Notes under the pieces: generated by a model
Seen by the model: only the letters and a program-made list of their open reading frames with translations
What the model was told of the DNA's origin: nothing
The model's database searches: none
Shown here: piece after piece, positions 1 through 5,964 of the stretch
Layout: every line of letters starts with the position of its first letter
Numbering within the stretch: the stretch's first letter is position 1
Position numbers and translations under genes: made by a program
Source of the DNA: JANLSO01 sp031362405
Lineage (GTDB): Bacteria; Actinomycetota; Thermoleophilia; Miltoncostaeales; Miltoncostaeaceae
Direction of reading: 5' to 3'
Assembly (NCBI GenBank): GCA_031362405.1
Contig: JANLSO010000172.1
Coordinates: 1-11,427 of the forward strand
DNA length: 11,427 nucleotides

Positions 1-296
1 TCATCATCCGGGTCGCGTGTGATCGCCGGAGGGTTCTGCGGGTCGTCCAGGTGTTCCGCGATAACGACGAGGCCATCGACGTACTCGGTGGCGTCGTCGA
101 CGCTGAGGTAGCGTCGAAACTTCGGTCGGCCAAGGACCTCCCGCAGCTCGTCAAGGAGCTTCGGGCTGGCGACCATCGTGATCCGTTGCTCGCGCAGCGC
201 GCGCAGAAGGTGTGCGGGTGGCCCGTTCGGTGTGAGGATCGCGGAAACGAGGACGCCGGGGTCGATGACGACGCGGCGTGGCCGCGGATCGGTCAC
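1..296 (-). CDS. PIN-domain toxin (VapC-like, COG1569 type), 3' end outside window
   Basis: Probable ribonuclease toxin of a type II toxin-antitoxin pair. About 98 residues are visible, starting at a GTG (296-294). The N-terminus VVIDPGVLVSAI carries the first PIN acidic residue (Asp12). It is followed by an LLDELREVLGRPKF segment with the second acidic residue (Glu50 or Glu53). The visible part ends in TRDPDD, the start of the third acidic motif (Asp95, Asp97, Asp98). The domain is therefore cut by the window edge just inside the active-site region. Family knowledge: PIN toxins are Mg2+-dependent RNases held inactive by a cognate antitoxin. The GTG directly follows the antitoxin stop codon (299-297) with no gap, so translation is probably coupled and the two make one operon. 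The Asp-Pro-Gly after the first acidic residue replaces the more common Asp-Thr-Asn. The RNA target cannot be read from the sequence. Confidence 0.85.
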   Translation of the reverse strand, partial: MTDPRPRRVVIDPGVLVSAILTPNGPPAHLLRALREQRITMVASPKLLDELREVLGRPKFRRYLSVDDATEYVDGLVVIAEHLDDPQNPPAITRDPDD

Positions 297-539
297 CTAC
301 CGGGCGCGCTCAGCACGCGCAGCCCGAAGCTCCGCGTAGGCCAGATCTTGTGCAGATTCCGGATCGAGAGGGGATGCCGCGTTTGCCTCCCAGACCCGGT
401 CGACGACCTCTAACGCCAGGTAGCGCTCAAGCGCCTCCTCGACCACCTGAGAACTCTCGCGCCCTGAACGCTTTGCGGTCCTATCGAGCTTCTCAAGGAC
501 GCCATCATCGAGGAGCACTGTGGTTTCCCGGCGAGCCAT
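297..539 (-). CDS. RHH-fold antitoxin (VapB-like)
   Basis: An 80-residue protein, MARRETTVLLDDGVLEKLDR at its start. This has the pattern of a ribbon-helix-helix DNA-binding domain: a short beta strand (RETTVLL, residues 4-10), helix A (about 11-24), a turn with SGRESS (25-30) and helix B (QVVEEALERYLAL, 31-43). The acidic then Ala/Arg-rich tail (about 50-80) is the likely toxin-binding part. Known for the family: RHH antitoxins bind and neutralise the partner toxin and repress their own promoter as dimers. I chose the ATG at 537-539 because the RHH fold begins there. An in-frame start further upstream (674) would add 45 residues with no recognisable fold. No strong ribosome binding site is visible. 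It lies immediately upstream of the PIN toxin gene with no intervening base. Confidence 0.82.
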   Translation of the reverse strand: MARRETTVLLDDGVLEKLDRTAKRSGRESSQVVEEALERYLALEVVDRVWEANAASPLDPESAQDLAYAELRAARAERAR

Positions 540-673
540 GGGCTCAGGATGGCACACCTTCGGCGGTTGATCCATGCTGCACCGCGGCGCCCCGCCGCTG
601 CCTGGGAAGGGCCCGCACGAGACGCAAGAGGTCATCGTTGAAACGTCGCGGCTGGTTGGCTCGATCCATCCCA

Positions 674-688
674 CGGGCCGATGGCCCG
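674..688. repeat. Perfect 6-bp hairpin CGGGCC-GAT-GGCCCG
   Basis: The arms CGGGCC (674-679) and GGCCCG (683-688) are exact inverted repeats around a 3-base loop. No run of T follows on either strand, so it does not look like an intrinsic terminator. It lies in the expected 5' leader of the antitoxin-toxin transcript, about 135 bases before the antitoxin ATG. Confidence 0.5.
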
Positions 689-714
689 GTCATCCACTTC
701 AGGGCGGTAACACG

Positions 715-745
715 TGTCCCAAACTCGGGACATTCTCGGGACATT
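715..745. repeat. Tandem 11-bp direct repeat with an inverted TGTCCC/GGGACA partner
   Basis: The 11-mer ctcgggacatt occurs twice back to back (724-734 and 735-745), followed by a partial copy, cgggtccc, at 746-753. An inverted partner TGTCCC at 715-720 pairs with GGGACA at 727-732 across six bases. Spaced repeats of this kind upstream of an RHH antitoxin gene suit a cooperative operator for autoregulation. They could equally be the terminal repeats of a lost transposable element. The repeats are exact; the role is inferred. Confidence 0.6.
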
Positions 746-804
746 CGGGTCCCTTGGAGGCCTAAATAGAACACATCTGACCACACAGAACACTTTTGCT
801 ACAC

Positions 805-834
805 AAAGAAAAACCCCCGCTAGGCGAGGGTTTC
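805..834 (-). terminator. Intrinsic terminator of the tRNA-Gln/tRNA-Glu transcript
   Basis: Read on the minus strand, CCCTCGC (830-824) pairs with GCGGGGG (820-814) across a CTA loop, with one G-T wobble. It is followed by a T-rich run TTTTTCTTT (813-805), with matching A residues (834-831) on the 5' side. The hairpin begins about ten bases after the 3' end of tRNA-Glu, exactly where its terminator is expected. Because the flanking A and T runs also pair, it could stop transcription from the other direction to some degree. Confidence 0.85.
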
Positions 835-840
835 TTTGAG

Positions 841-913
841 TAGCGCATACGGGATTTGAACCCGTGTTACCGCCGTGAGAGGGCGGCGTCCTAGGCCCCT
901 AGACGAATGCGCC
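841..913 (-). tRNA. tRNA-Glu, anticodon CUC
   Basis: Full cloverleaf of 73 nt including the discriminator A, with no encoded CCA. The acceptor arm GGCGCAT pairs with ATGCGCT (one G-T). The anticodon arm is CCGCC-CTCTCAC-GGCGG with anticodon CTC, and the T arm is ACGGG-TTCAAAT-CCCGT. It decodes GAG, a preferred glutamate codon in the GC-rich genes around it. It lies about 30 bases downstream of tRNA-Gln on the same strand and ahead of a terminator, so the two are probably cotranscribed and processed. Confidence 0.96.
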
Positions 914-943
914 ATGGCCAGACAACGAACGGTCGGTGAGAAG

Positions 944-1014
944 TTGGGGGAGGAGGATTCGAACCCCCGCTCTTGGGACCAGAACCCAATGTCCTACCAC
1001 TAGACGATCCCCCA
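944..1014 (-). tRNA. tRNA-Gln, anticodon CUG
   Basis: A 71-nt cloverleaf including discriminator A, no encoded CCA. The acceptor arm TGGGGGA pairs perfectly with TCCCCCA. The D arm is GTCTAGTGGTAGGAC. The anticodon arm TTGGG-TTCTGGT-CCCAA gives anticodon CTG. The T arm is GGGGG-TTCGAAT-CCTCC with one G-T pair. It reads CAG. In many actinobacteria and other bacteria Gln-tRNA is formed by mischarging with Glu followed by GatCAB amidation; this window cannot show which route is used. It is the first gene of the two-tRNA unit. Confidence 0.96.
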
Positions 1015-1036
1015 GCACCTACCGTAAGCGACGATG

Positions 1037-1065
1037 AACTTAGCACAGGGGCTCGCTCAGCTCAC
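1037..1065 (-). promoter_or_regulatory. Possible promoter for the tRNA-Gln/tRNA-Glu unit
   Basis: On the minus strand a -10-like TAAGTT (1042-1037) lies 17 bases after a -35-like GTGAGC (1065-1060), which shares the central TGA of TTGACA. Predicted initiation would fall about 10-15 bases before mature tRNA-Gln. The -35 overlaps the end of the exporter gene. The tRNAs could instead be read through from the exporter operon, as no terminator is visible between them. Confidence 0.35.
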
Positions 1066-2864
1066 GCGGCGGTCGCCTGCTCCCAGTCGCTGTACAACTC
1101 GGCATACCGGCCGCCGATCTGAAGCAAGTCGTCGTGTGAGCCCTGCTCGATGATGCGGCCCCGGTCGAGCACGACGATTCGGTCGGCTCGCCGGATGGTC
1201 GAGAGACGGTGCGCGATCAGGATCGCCGTGCGCCCGGGAAGCAGCGCGTGCATGGCCTGATCGATGCGTGTCTCGGTGCGCATGTCGACCGAGCTGGTCG
1301 CCTCGTCCAGGATCAGGAGCCGCGGGTTGGCGACCAGCGCACGTGCGAAGGCGATCAGCTGGCGTTGTCCGGCCGAGAAGGTGGAGCCCTTCTCGTTGAT
1401 CTCGGAATCGAGTCCGTCGGACAGCCCTGTGATGAGGTCGTCGGCGCCGATCGCGCGGCAGGCCTCCATAAGCTCTTCGTCGGTTGCCTCGGGTCGGGCG
1501 AAGGCAAGGTTGTCGCGCAGGGTTCCGGCGAACAGGTGTCCTTCCTGCGGGACGATCGCGAGCTGATCGCGCAGCGACTGTTGGGTGACCGACGTCAGAT
1601 CGTGGCCGTCGATCGCGACCGTTCCGGTCTGCGGGTCGTAGAGCCGGGCGATCAACTTGGCGAGGGTTGACTTTCCGGCGCCGGTGGCGCCCACCAGGGC
1701 GACCGTCTCCCCGGCGGCGATGTGCAGGTCGATGTCGTGCACCACCGGCCGGTCGTCGCGGTAGCCAAAGGTCACGCCGTCGAGGTCGATCGCCCCCGCC
1801 ACCGCGGGCAGCACGGTGGCACCGGGGACGTCGGCCAGGCGCGGCCCGGTCTCCAGAACCCCGAGGATCTTCTCCAGGGCCGCCATTGCCGACTGGAACG
1901 TGTTGTAGAGCTGGCTGAGCTGCTGGATCGGGTCGAAGAAGCTCGACAGGTAGCCAATGAACGCAACCATGACCCCGATGGTGAGATCGTTGTCGAGCAC
2001 CCGCGTGGCGCCGAAATACAGGATCGCCGCAGTGGCAATACCCGACAGCAGCTCGATGCCCGGGAAGTAGATCCCCGACAGGCGCACCGTCGCCATGTTG
2101 GCCTCGCGGTAGGCGTCGTTGGCGTCGCGGAACAGTTGCCGCGTGGGCTCTTGGCGGCCGTAGCCCTGCACGACGCGCATTCCCGAAAGCGTCTCCTGAA
2201 GAGTCGAAAGGACGTTCGCGACGCGCTCGCGGGTGAGTCGGTAGGCCTTGGCCGATGCGATGCGAAAGGCCGCGGTGCCCAGGGCCAGGACCGGGAAGAT
2301 CGCGAACGCCACGATGGCGAGCTTCCAGTCGTAGATGAACAGGATCACCACGACCCCGATGAACGTCAGCCCGTTGATCACCAGCGAGGTGATGCCATCG
2401 GTGACCAGCTGGTTGAGCGCTTCGATATCGGATGTCAGCCGGCTCACCGAACGGCCGGTCGGGGTGCGCTCGTGATAGCCGAGCTCGAGGCCCATCAGGT
2501 GTCGAAAAAGCTTGGTGCGCAGGTCCAAGAGCACCCGTTCGCCAACCCACGACGACAGGTAGGTCTGCCCGTAGCCGGCCGCCCAACCGACGAGGCCCGC
2601 GGCGATGAACGCCACGACGGCGAGGGCCAGGACGGTCTTGTTGCCCTGGTCGATGCCACGGTCGATGGCGATCTGGGTCAGGGCCGGCGCGGCAAGGCCC
2701 GCCGCCGTGACGGCCAGCATCAAGACGATCGTGAGGGCCGCCTTGCCGGCGTAGGGCCGAAAGTACGGCAGCAGCTTTCGCAGCTTCTGGGTCGGCGGCG
2801 GGCCGAGCTCTTCGGCGACGTCCCCGGGCTGGGGCCGCAGCAGCATCGGGCCGTGGGTGCTCAT
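1062..2864 (-). CDS. ABC half-exporter, subunit 2 (TMD-NBD fusion, MdlB/BmrD-like)
   Basis: A 600-residue multidrug/lipid-type ABC exporter subunit of the inner membrane. A cytoplasmic N-terminus precedes a six-helix type I transmembrane domain (about residues 38-330). The nucleotide-binding domain (about 355-600) has Walker A GATGAGKST (392-400), Q-loop Gln440, signature FSAGQ (496-500), Walker B LLILDE (516-521) with the catalytic Glu521, D-loop SVD (525-527) and switch His552. The FSAGQ signature departs from the canonical LSGGQ, as is usual in one half of heterodimeric exporters; the neighbouring subunit keeps LSGGQ. The ATG overlaps the stop of the upstream gene as ATGA, with GGAGAG just before it, so the two are translationally coupled and should form one heterodimer. 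The substrate cannot be inferred; drugs, lipids or peptides are all possible. Length is normal for the family. Confidence 0.93.
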   Translation of the reverse strand: MSTHGPMLLRPQPGDVAEELGPPPTQKLRKLLPYFRPYAGKAALTIVLMLAVTAAGLAAPALTQIAIDRGIDQGNKTVLALAVVAFIAAGLVGWAAGYGQTYLSSWVGERVLLDLRTKLFRHLMGLELGYHERTPTGRSVSRLTSDIEALNQLVTDGITSLVINGLTFIGVVVILFIYDWKLAIVAFAIFPVLALGTAAFRIASAKAYRLTRERVANVLSTLQETLSGMRVVQGYGRQEPTRQLFRDANDAYREANMATVRLSGIYFPGIELLSGIATAAILYFGATRVLDNDLTIGVMVAFIGYLSSFFDPIQQLSQLYNTFQSAMAALEKILGVLETGPRLADVPGATVLPAVAGAIDLDGVTFGYRDDRPVVHDIDLHIAAGETVALVGATGAGKSTLAKLIARLYDPQTGTVAIDGHDLTSVTQQSLRDQLAIVPQEGHLFAGTLRDNLAFARPEATDEELMEACRAIGADDLITGLSDGLDSEINEKGSTFSAGQRQLIAFARALVANPRLLILDEATSSVDMRTETRIDQAMHALLPGRTAILIAHRLSTIRRADRIVVLDRGRIIEQGSHDDLLQIGGRYAELYSDWEQATAA

Positions 2865-4606
2865 GACTCTCCGAGCACGAGATCGGGCCGTGCAAGGCCG
2901 CCGTCGTGGATTTCGCGGTAGATTTCGTTGGTCTCGTACAGCTCGTCGTGGGTGCCGTGGGCGACGAGGTGGCCCGCTTCGATCACCGCCAGTTGGTCGG
3001 CGAGGCGAAGCGTCGACAGGCGATGGGCGATCACGACGGTGGTCCGCCCCTGCATCACCTGGCGAAGTGCGTCTTGGATCTCGCGCTCGGTCGACGCATC
3101 GACCGAGGCGGTCGCCTCGTCAAGCACAAGGATCCGCGGGTTGGTGATGATCGCCCGTGCAATGGCGATCCGCTGGCGCTGGCCGCCCGACAAGGTGAAG
3201 CCGCGCTCGCCGATCACTGTGTCGTAGCCCTGGGGAAGCGACTCGATGAACCCGTCGGCGCGCGCCCGGACGGCCGCTTCGCGGACCTCATCGTCAGCCG
3301 CGTCAGGCCGCCCGTAGGAGATGTTCTCGCGCACCGTCGTCGAGAAAAGGAACGGCTCCTGCGACACGACCCCGACGGCGCTGCGTAGCTCATCGAGCTT
3401 TACGTCGCGCACGTCTGTGCCGTCGATCACAACGCGCCCATCGGTCACGTCGTAGTAGCGCGGAATGAGCTCGGTGAGCGTTGTCTTGCCGGATGCGGTC
3501 GGCCCGATCAGGGCAAGGGTCTGCCCGGCGGGAACCACCAGGTCGAAGCCCGCGATGACCTCAGGGAGATCGTCTCCGTAGGAAAAACGGACCCCTTCGA
3601 AGCGGATCTCGCCGTCGCCCGCCGGAAGCGAGCGTGCGTCGTCACGCTCCTGGACGTCTGGGACGGCGTCGATGACCTCGAAGATGCGCACGCCGCTGGC
3701 CACAGCCCGCTGGGCGCTCCCCAAAAGCCATCCGACCGACCGGAACGGGCCGATCAGAAGAAGTAGGTATCCGTAGAACGCGACGAACTCGCCGAGAGTC
3801 ATTACGCCGTCAATGGTCTGAAAGCCCCCGTAGAGCAGGATGACCGTGAAACCCACCGCGGGTAGGAAGCTCATCAGGGGCTGGTAAAAGCTTTCGAGGC
3901 GGGCGGCGTCCATGCTGCGGTCGAACGCGCGGCGGGCGGATCCGGAGAACGTTCCCGTGCGGGCGTCTTCGCGCCCGAAAGCCTTGACGACACGGATGCC
4001 GGCGATACTCTCCTCGGCCGATTGCGTGACCTCGCCGACCTTCTGCTGCACGTCGATGAGAATCGGGTTCGAGCGCTTCGAGTACCGCCAGGCGACGAGG
4101 ATCAGCGCAGGCCCGGTCAGGAGGGCAAGGAGCGCCAGGCTGAAGTTCGTTCGCAGCATGATCGCCGTCACGAGGATCAGCGAGAACACGTTCATGAAGA
4201 TGAAGATCAGCCCGTATCCCAGGAAGAACCGCACCGCCTGAAGGTCGCTCGTTGCGCGCGACATCAGCTGCCCGACCGGCATACGGTCGAAGTACGAAAA
4301 CGACAGGCGCTGGACACGGGTGAAGACCACATCGCGCATGTCGTACTCAACCGCCAGGCTGAGGCGACCGGCGAGGAAGCGCCGCAGCACCGCGAGCCCC
4401 GCGCGGATCACGATCACGACGACGAAGATCGTCACGATCGAGCTGAGCGATCCGCGATCGCCGGCCTTCACATCGTCGATGACCCGTCCGGTGAGGTATG
4501 GCAAGGTGACGGTGCACGCCATCAGTCCCGCGGCCGCGAGGGCGGTGATGATCACCGCACCGCGGTACGGGCGAAGAAACGTGAGTAGTCGGAGAAGTGT
4601 GCGCAA
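2861..4606 (-). CDS. ABC half-exporter, subunit 1 (TMD-NBD fusion, MdlA/BmrC-like)
   Basis: A 581-residue partner of the next gene. The type I exporter transmembrane domain spans about residues 12-305. The nucleotide-binding domain has Walker A GPTASGKTT (368-376), Q-loop Gln416, a canonical signature LSGGQ (472-476), Walker B ILVLDE (492-497) with Glu497, D-loop SVD (501-503) and switch His528. Both subunits retain the catalytic glutamate, so from these residues neither ATP site looks clearly dead. The start is a TTG (4606-4604). An in-frame TAA at 4615-4613 rules out a longer protein, and the next in-frame GTG (residue 18) lies inside the first helix. No Shine-Dalgarno sequence is visible. 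The gene is divergent from the formimidoyltransferase gene with very little room between them, so its transcript may be nearly leaderless. Confidence 0.92.
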   Translation of the reverse strand: MRTLLRLLTFLRPYRGAVIITALAAAGLMACTVTLPYLTGRVIDDVKAGDRGSLSSIVTIFVVVIVIRAGLAVLRRFLAGRLSLAVEYDMRDVVFTRVQRLSFSYFDRMPVGQLMSRATSDLQAVRFFLGYGLIFIFMNVFSLILVTAIMLRTNFSLALLALLTGPALILVAWRYSKRSNPILIDVQQKVGEVTQSAEESIAGIRVVKAFGREDARTGTFSGSARRAFDRSMDAARLESFYQPLMSFLPAVGFTVILLYGGFQTIDGVMTLGEFVAFYGYLLLLIGPFRSVGWLLGSAQRAVASGVRIFEVIDAVPDVQERDDARSLPAGDGEIRFEGVRFSYGDDLPEVIAGFDLVVPAGQTLALIGPTASGKTTLTELIPRYYDVTDGRVVIDGTDVRDVKLDELRSAVGVVSQEPFLFSTTVRENISYGRPDAADDEVREAAVRARADGFIESLPQGYDTVIGERGFTLSGGQRQRIAIARAIITNPRILVLDEATASVDASTEREIQDALRQVMQGRTTVVIAHRLSTLRLADQLAVIEAGHLVAHGTHDELYETNEIYREIHDGGLARPDLVLGES

Positions 4607-4660
4607 AGTGATTTACCGGTGAACGATACCATCGCGAACGGACGTCGGAGCAACGACGAC

Positions 4661-5599
4661 GTGCTCGTCGACGGCGTCGTCGCGCCTCGGCAGTCGGTGC
4701 TCGCAGTACCGAATGTCTCCGAGGGACGCGATCCCGCGACGATAGCGGCGCTTGTCGATGCGTGCCGCACACCCGGCGTACGCGTGCTCGACGTCCACAG
4801 CGACCCCGATCACCACCGAAGCGTCATCAGCCTCGTCGGAAACCCGATGGCGATCCAAGACGCATTGGTTGAGCTGGCCGGTGAGTGCGTCGATCGGATC
4901 GACCTTCGGCGGCACCGCGGTGTTCACCCGCGCATCGGCGCGCTCGATGTGGCGCCGATCGTCGCGCTCGAACCGAACGACACCGGGCTCGCCTCGGAGG
5001 TCGCCGAGGGCCTGGCAGAGCGCCTTGGGCGTGAATTGAACCTGGCGGTCTTCCTCTATGGCGGCCTCTCGCACGATCCCCAGAGGGTCTGGCCGCGCGA
5101 CTTTCGGCGTGGAGGTTTGGAGGCCTTGGAGGCCGCCATCGACGACGGATCACTCGTGCCCGATGCCGGGCCGACACGCCTGCATTCATCGGCCGGGGCG
5201 GTGCTGGTGGGCGTACGAGGGCCATTGATCGCCTGGAACATCTGGCTTCCCGACGGCTCTCTCGCCGAAGCACGGGCGATCGCCGACCGTGTTCGCGAGT
5301 CGGGCGGAGGGCTGCCCGGGGTTCGCGCGCTCGGCCTCTACCTTCCCGATGCCGGCATGGCCCAGATCTCGATGAACATCGAGGACTACCGTCGCTCGCC
5401 CCCTCAGGCCGTTGTTGCCGCCGTTCGTCGTGAGGCCGATCGCCTCGGGGTCGAGCTCGGCGACAGCGAGCTGGTCGGGCTGATTCCCGCGCAGGCCTTC
5501 GGGGGCGTTCGCCCCTCGGAGCTTGGTCTTCCCGCATTTCGTCCGGGGCAGTTGCTCGACGCCCAGGCACCCGCGCTCGTTCGTCACACGATCCGTTAA
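4661..5599 (+). CDS. Glutamate formimidoyltransferase (FTCD N-terminal-type, stand-alone)
   Basis: Transfers the formimino group between N-formimidoyl-glutamate and tetrahydrofolate (EC 2.1.2.5), the last step of one histidine degradation route and a source of one-carbon units; cytosolic. The family pattern is clear: VPNVSEGRD near the N-terminus, DPDHHRSV (residues 48-55), and HRGVHPRIGALDV (85-97), whose His89 aligns with catalytic His82 of mammalian FTCD. LVGLIPAQAF sits near the C-terminus. At 312 residues it covers the formiminotransferase domain only, with no cyclodeaminase domain. I chose the GTG at 4661 because GGAG lies 10 bases upstream. A GTG at 4619 (326 residues) is also open, but it has no ribosome site and starts 12 bases from the divergent gene. 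It is the first gene of a plus-strand cluster with hisS and aspS. No other hut gene is visible. Confidence 0.88.
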   Translation: MLVDGVVAPRQSVLAVPNVSEGRDPATIAALVDACRTPGVRVLDVHSDPDHHRSVISLVGNPMAIQDALVELAGECVDRIDLRRHRGVHPRIGALDVAPIVALEPNDTGLASEVAEGLAERLGRELNLAVFLYGGLSHDPQRVWPRDFRRGGLEALEAAIDDGSLVPDAGPTRLHSSAGAVLVGVRGPLIAWNIWLPDGSLAEARAIADRVRESGGGLPGVRALGLYLPDAGMAQISMNIEDYRRSPPQAVVAAVRREADRLGVELGDSELVGLIPAQAFGGVRPSELGLPAFRPGQLLDAQAPALVRHTIR

Positions 5600-5610
5600 G
5601 GGAGCGAGTC
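5600..5610 (+). promoter_or_regulatory. Ribosome binding site supporting an AUC start
   Basis: GGGAG at 5600-5604, directly after the formimidoyltransferase stop codon, is followed by six bases and then ATC (5611-5613). Sequence and spacing are close to ideal, yet no ATG, GTG or TTG stands at the right distance in the open frame. It argues that the next gene begins at the ATC. Confidence 0.5.
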
Positions 5611-5964
5611 ATCGCCAAACGTCGTCGTCGCCGGCCCAACGCCGGCCCGCCCCCCGTGCGTGGTCCCAAGGCCGCCAGCGCAGCCGGATCCGCCAAGGCG
5701 CCCGCGCGCAATATGGCCCGCCGTGTCTCGGGTACGCCGATCCCCCCGTCGTTTCGCGGGGTGCTCGTGCGTGCCGTCATCGTGGCCGCCCTGTTCTACC
5801 CGTACCTGGTCTATATCGCCAAGGAGAAGCCGGTGCCCGCGCTCCTCGTCACGCTGATCGCCTTCGCGATCATGATTCCGCTGGGGCTGGTACTCGACCG
5901 CTGGCGCTTCCGCTTCCAGACCCGCCGGTTCGAGCAGAAGCGTGCCGAGCGACGCAGCCCGTGA
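5611..5964 (+). CDS. Small basic two-helix membrane protein of unknown function
   Basis: I do not recognise a named family. Read from the ATC at 5611, the protein has 117 residues. It has a very basic, Pro/Ala-rich N-terminus (AKRRRRRPNAGPPPVRGPKA from residue 2), a linker to about residue 48, two hydrophobic helices (about 51-70 and 75-95) joined by a short KEKP loop, and a basic tail DRWRFRFQTRRFEQKRAERR. Both ends are probably cytoplasmic. The start is a judgement: the ATC has GGGAG six bases upstream, whereas the first conventional start, GTG at 5656 (102 residues), has no ribosome site and would discard the polybasic stretch. Both keep both helices. The gene begins 11 bases after the formimidoyltransferase gene and its TGA overlaps the hisS GTG by four bases, so it belongs to the synthetase operon. 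The conserved-looking layout suggests a housekeeping membrane role, but none can be assigned. Confidence 0.72.
   Translation: MAKRRRRRPNAGPPPVRGPKAASAAGSAKAPARNMARRVSGTPIPPSFRGVLVRAVIVAALFYPYLVYIAKEKPVPALLVTLIAFAIMIPLGLVLDRWRFRFQTRRFEQKRAERRSP

Larger units (their letters stand above)
540..840. other. Non-coding stretch upstream of the toxin-antitoxin pair
   Basis: No convincing gene. Short open frames cross it on both strands, but none shows a domain or a supported start. It holds three structures listed separately: a perfect hairpin at 674-688, a tandem repeat at 724-745 and the tRNA terminator at 805-834. A further pair of 7-bp direct repeats, agaacac, lies at 768-774 and 787-793. The area from about 700 to 800 is visibly less GC-rich than its neighbours. 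This would suit a promoter for the antitoxin operon or the end of a mobile element. I could not fix a promoter. Confidence 0.5.

Noticed and set aside
544..786. An 80-residue minus-strand frame upstream of the antitoxin
   Set aside because: It runs through the tandem repeats and the hairpin, has no fold, and its composition does not look like a protein. It might be a remnant near a mobile-element end, but this cannot be supported here.
1057..2921. Long open frames overlapping the exporter gene (612 residues minus strand at 1057-2895; 399 residues plus strand at 1722-2921)
   Set aside because: They overlap a clear ABC exporter gene and are Arg/Gly/Pro- or Asp/Gln-rich translations typical of shadow frames in GC-rich DNA; no domain is visible.
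5523..5960. A 146-residue N-terminal extension of histidyl-tRNA synthetase
   Set aside because: The extension overlaps two other genes in other frames and is low in sense; family proteins begin at about the GTG at 5961.
5600..5960. T-box leader ahead of hisS
   Set aside because: The upstream sequence is coding up to and over the hisS start, and no T-box sequence or specifier hairpin is visible.
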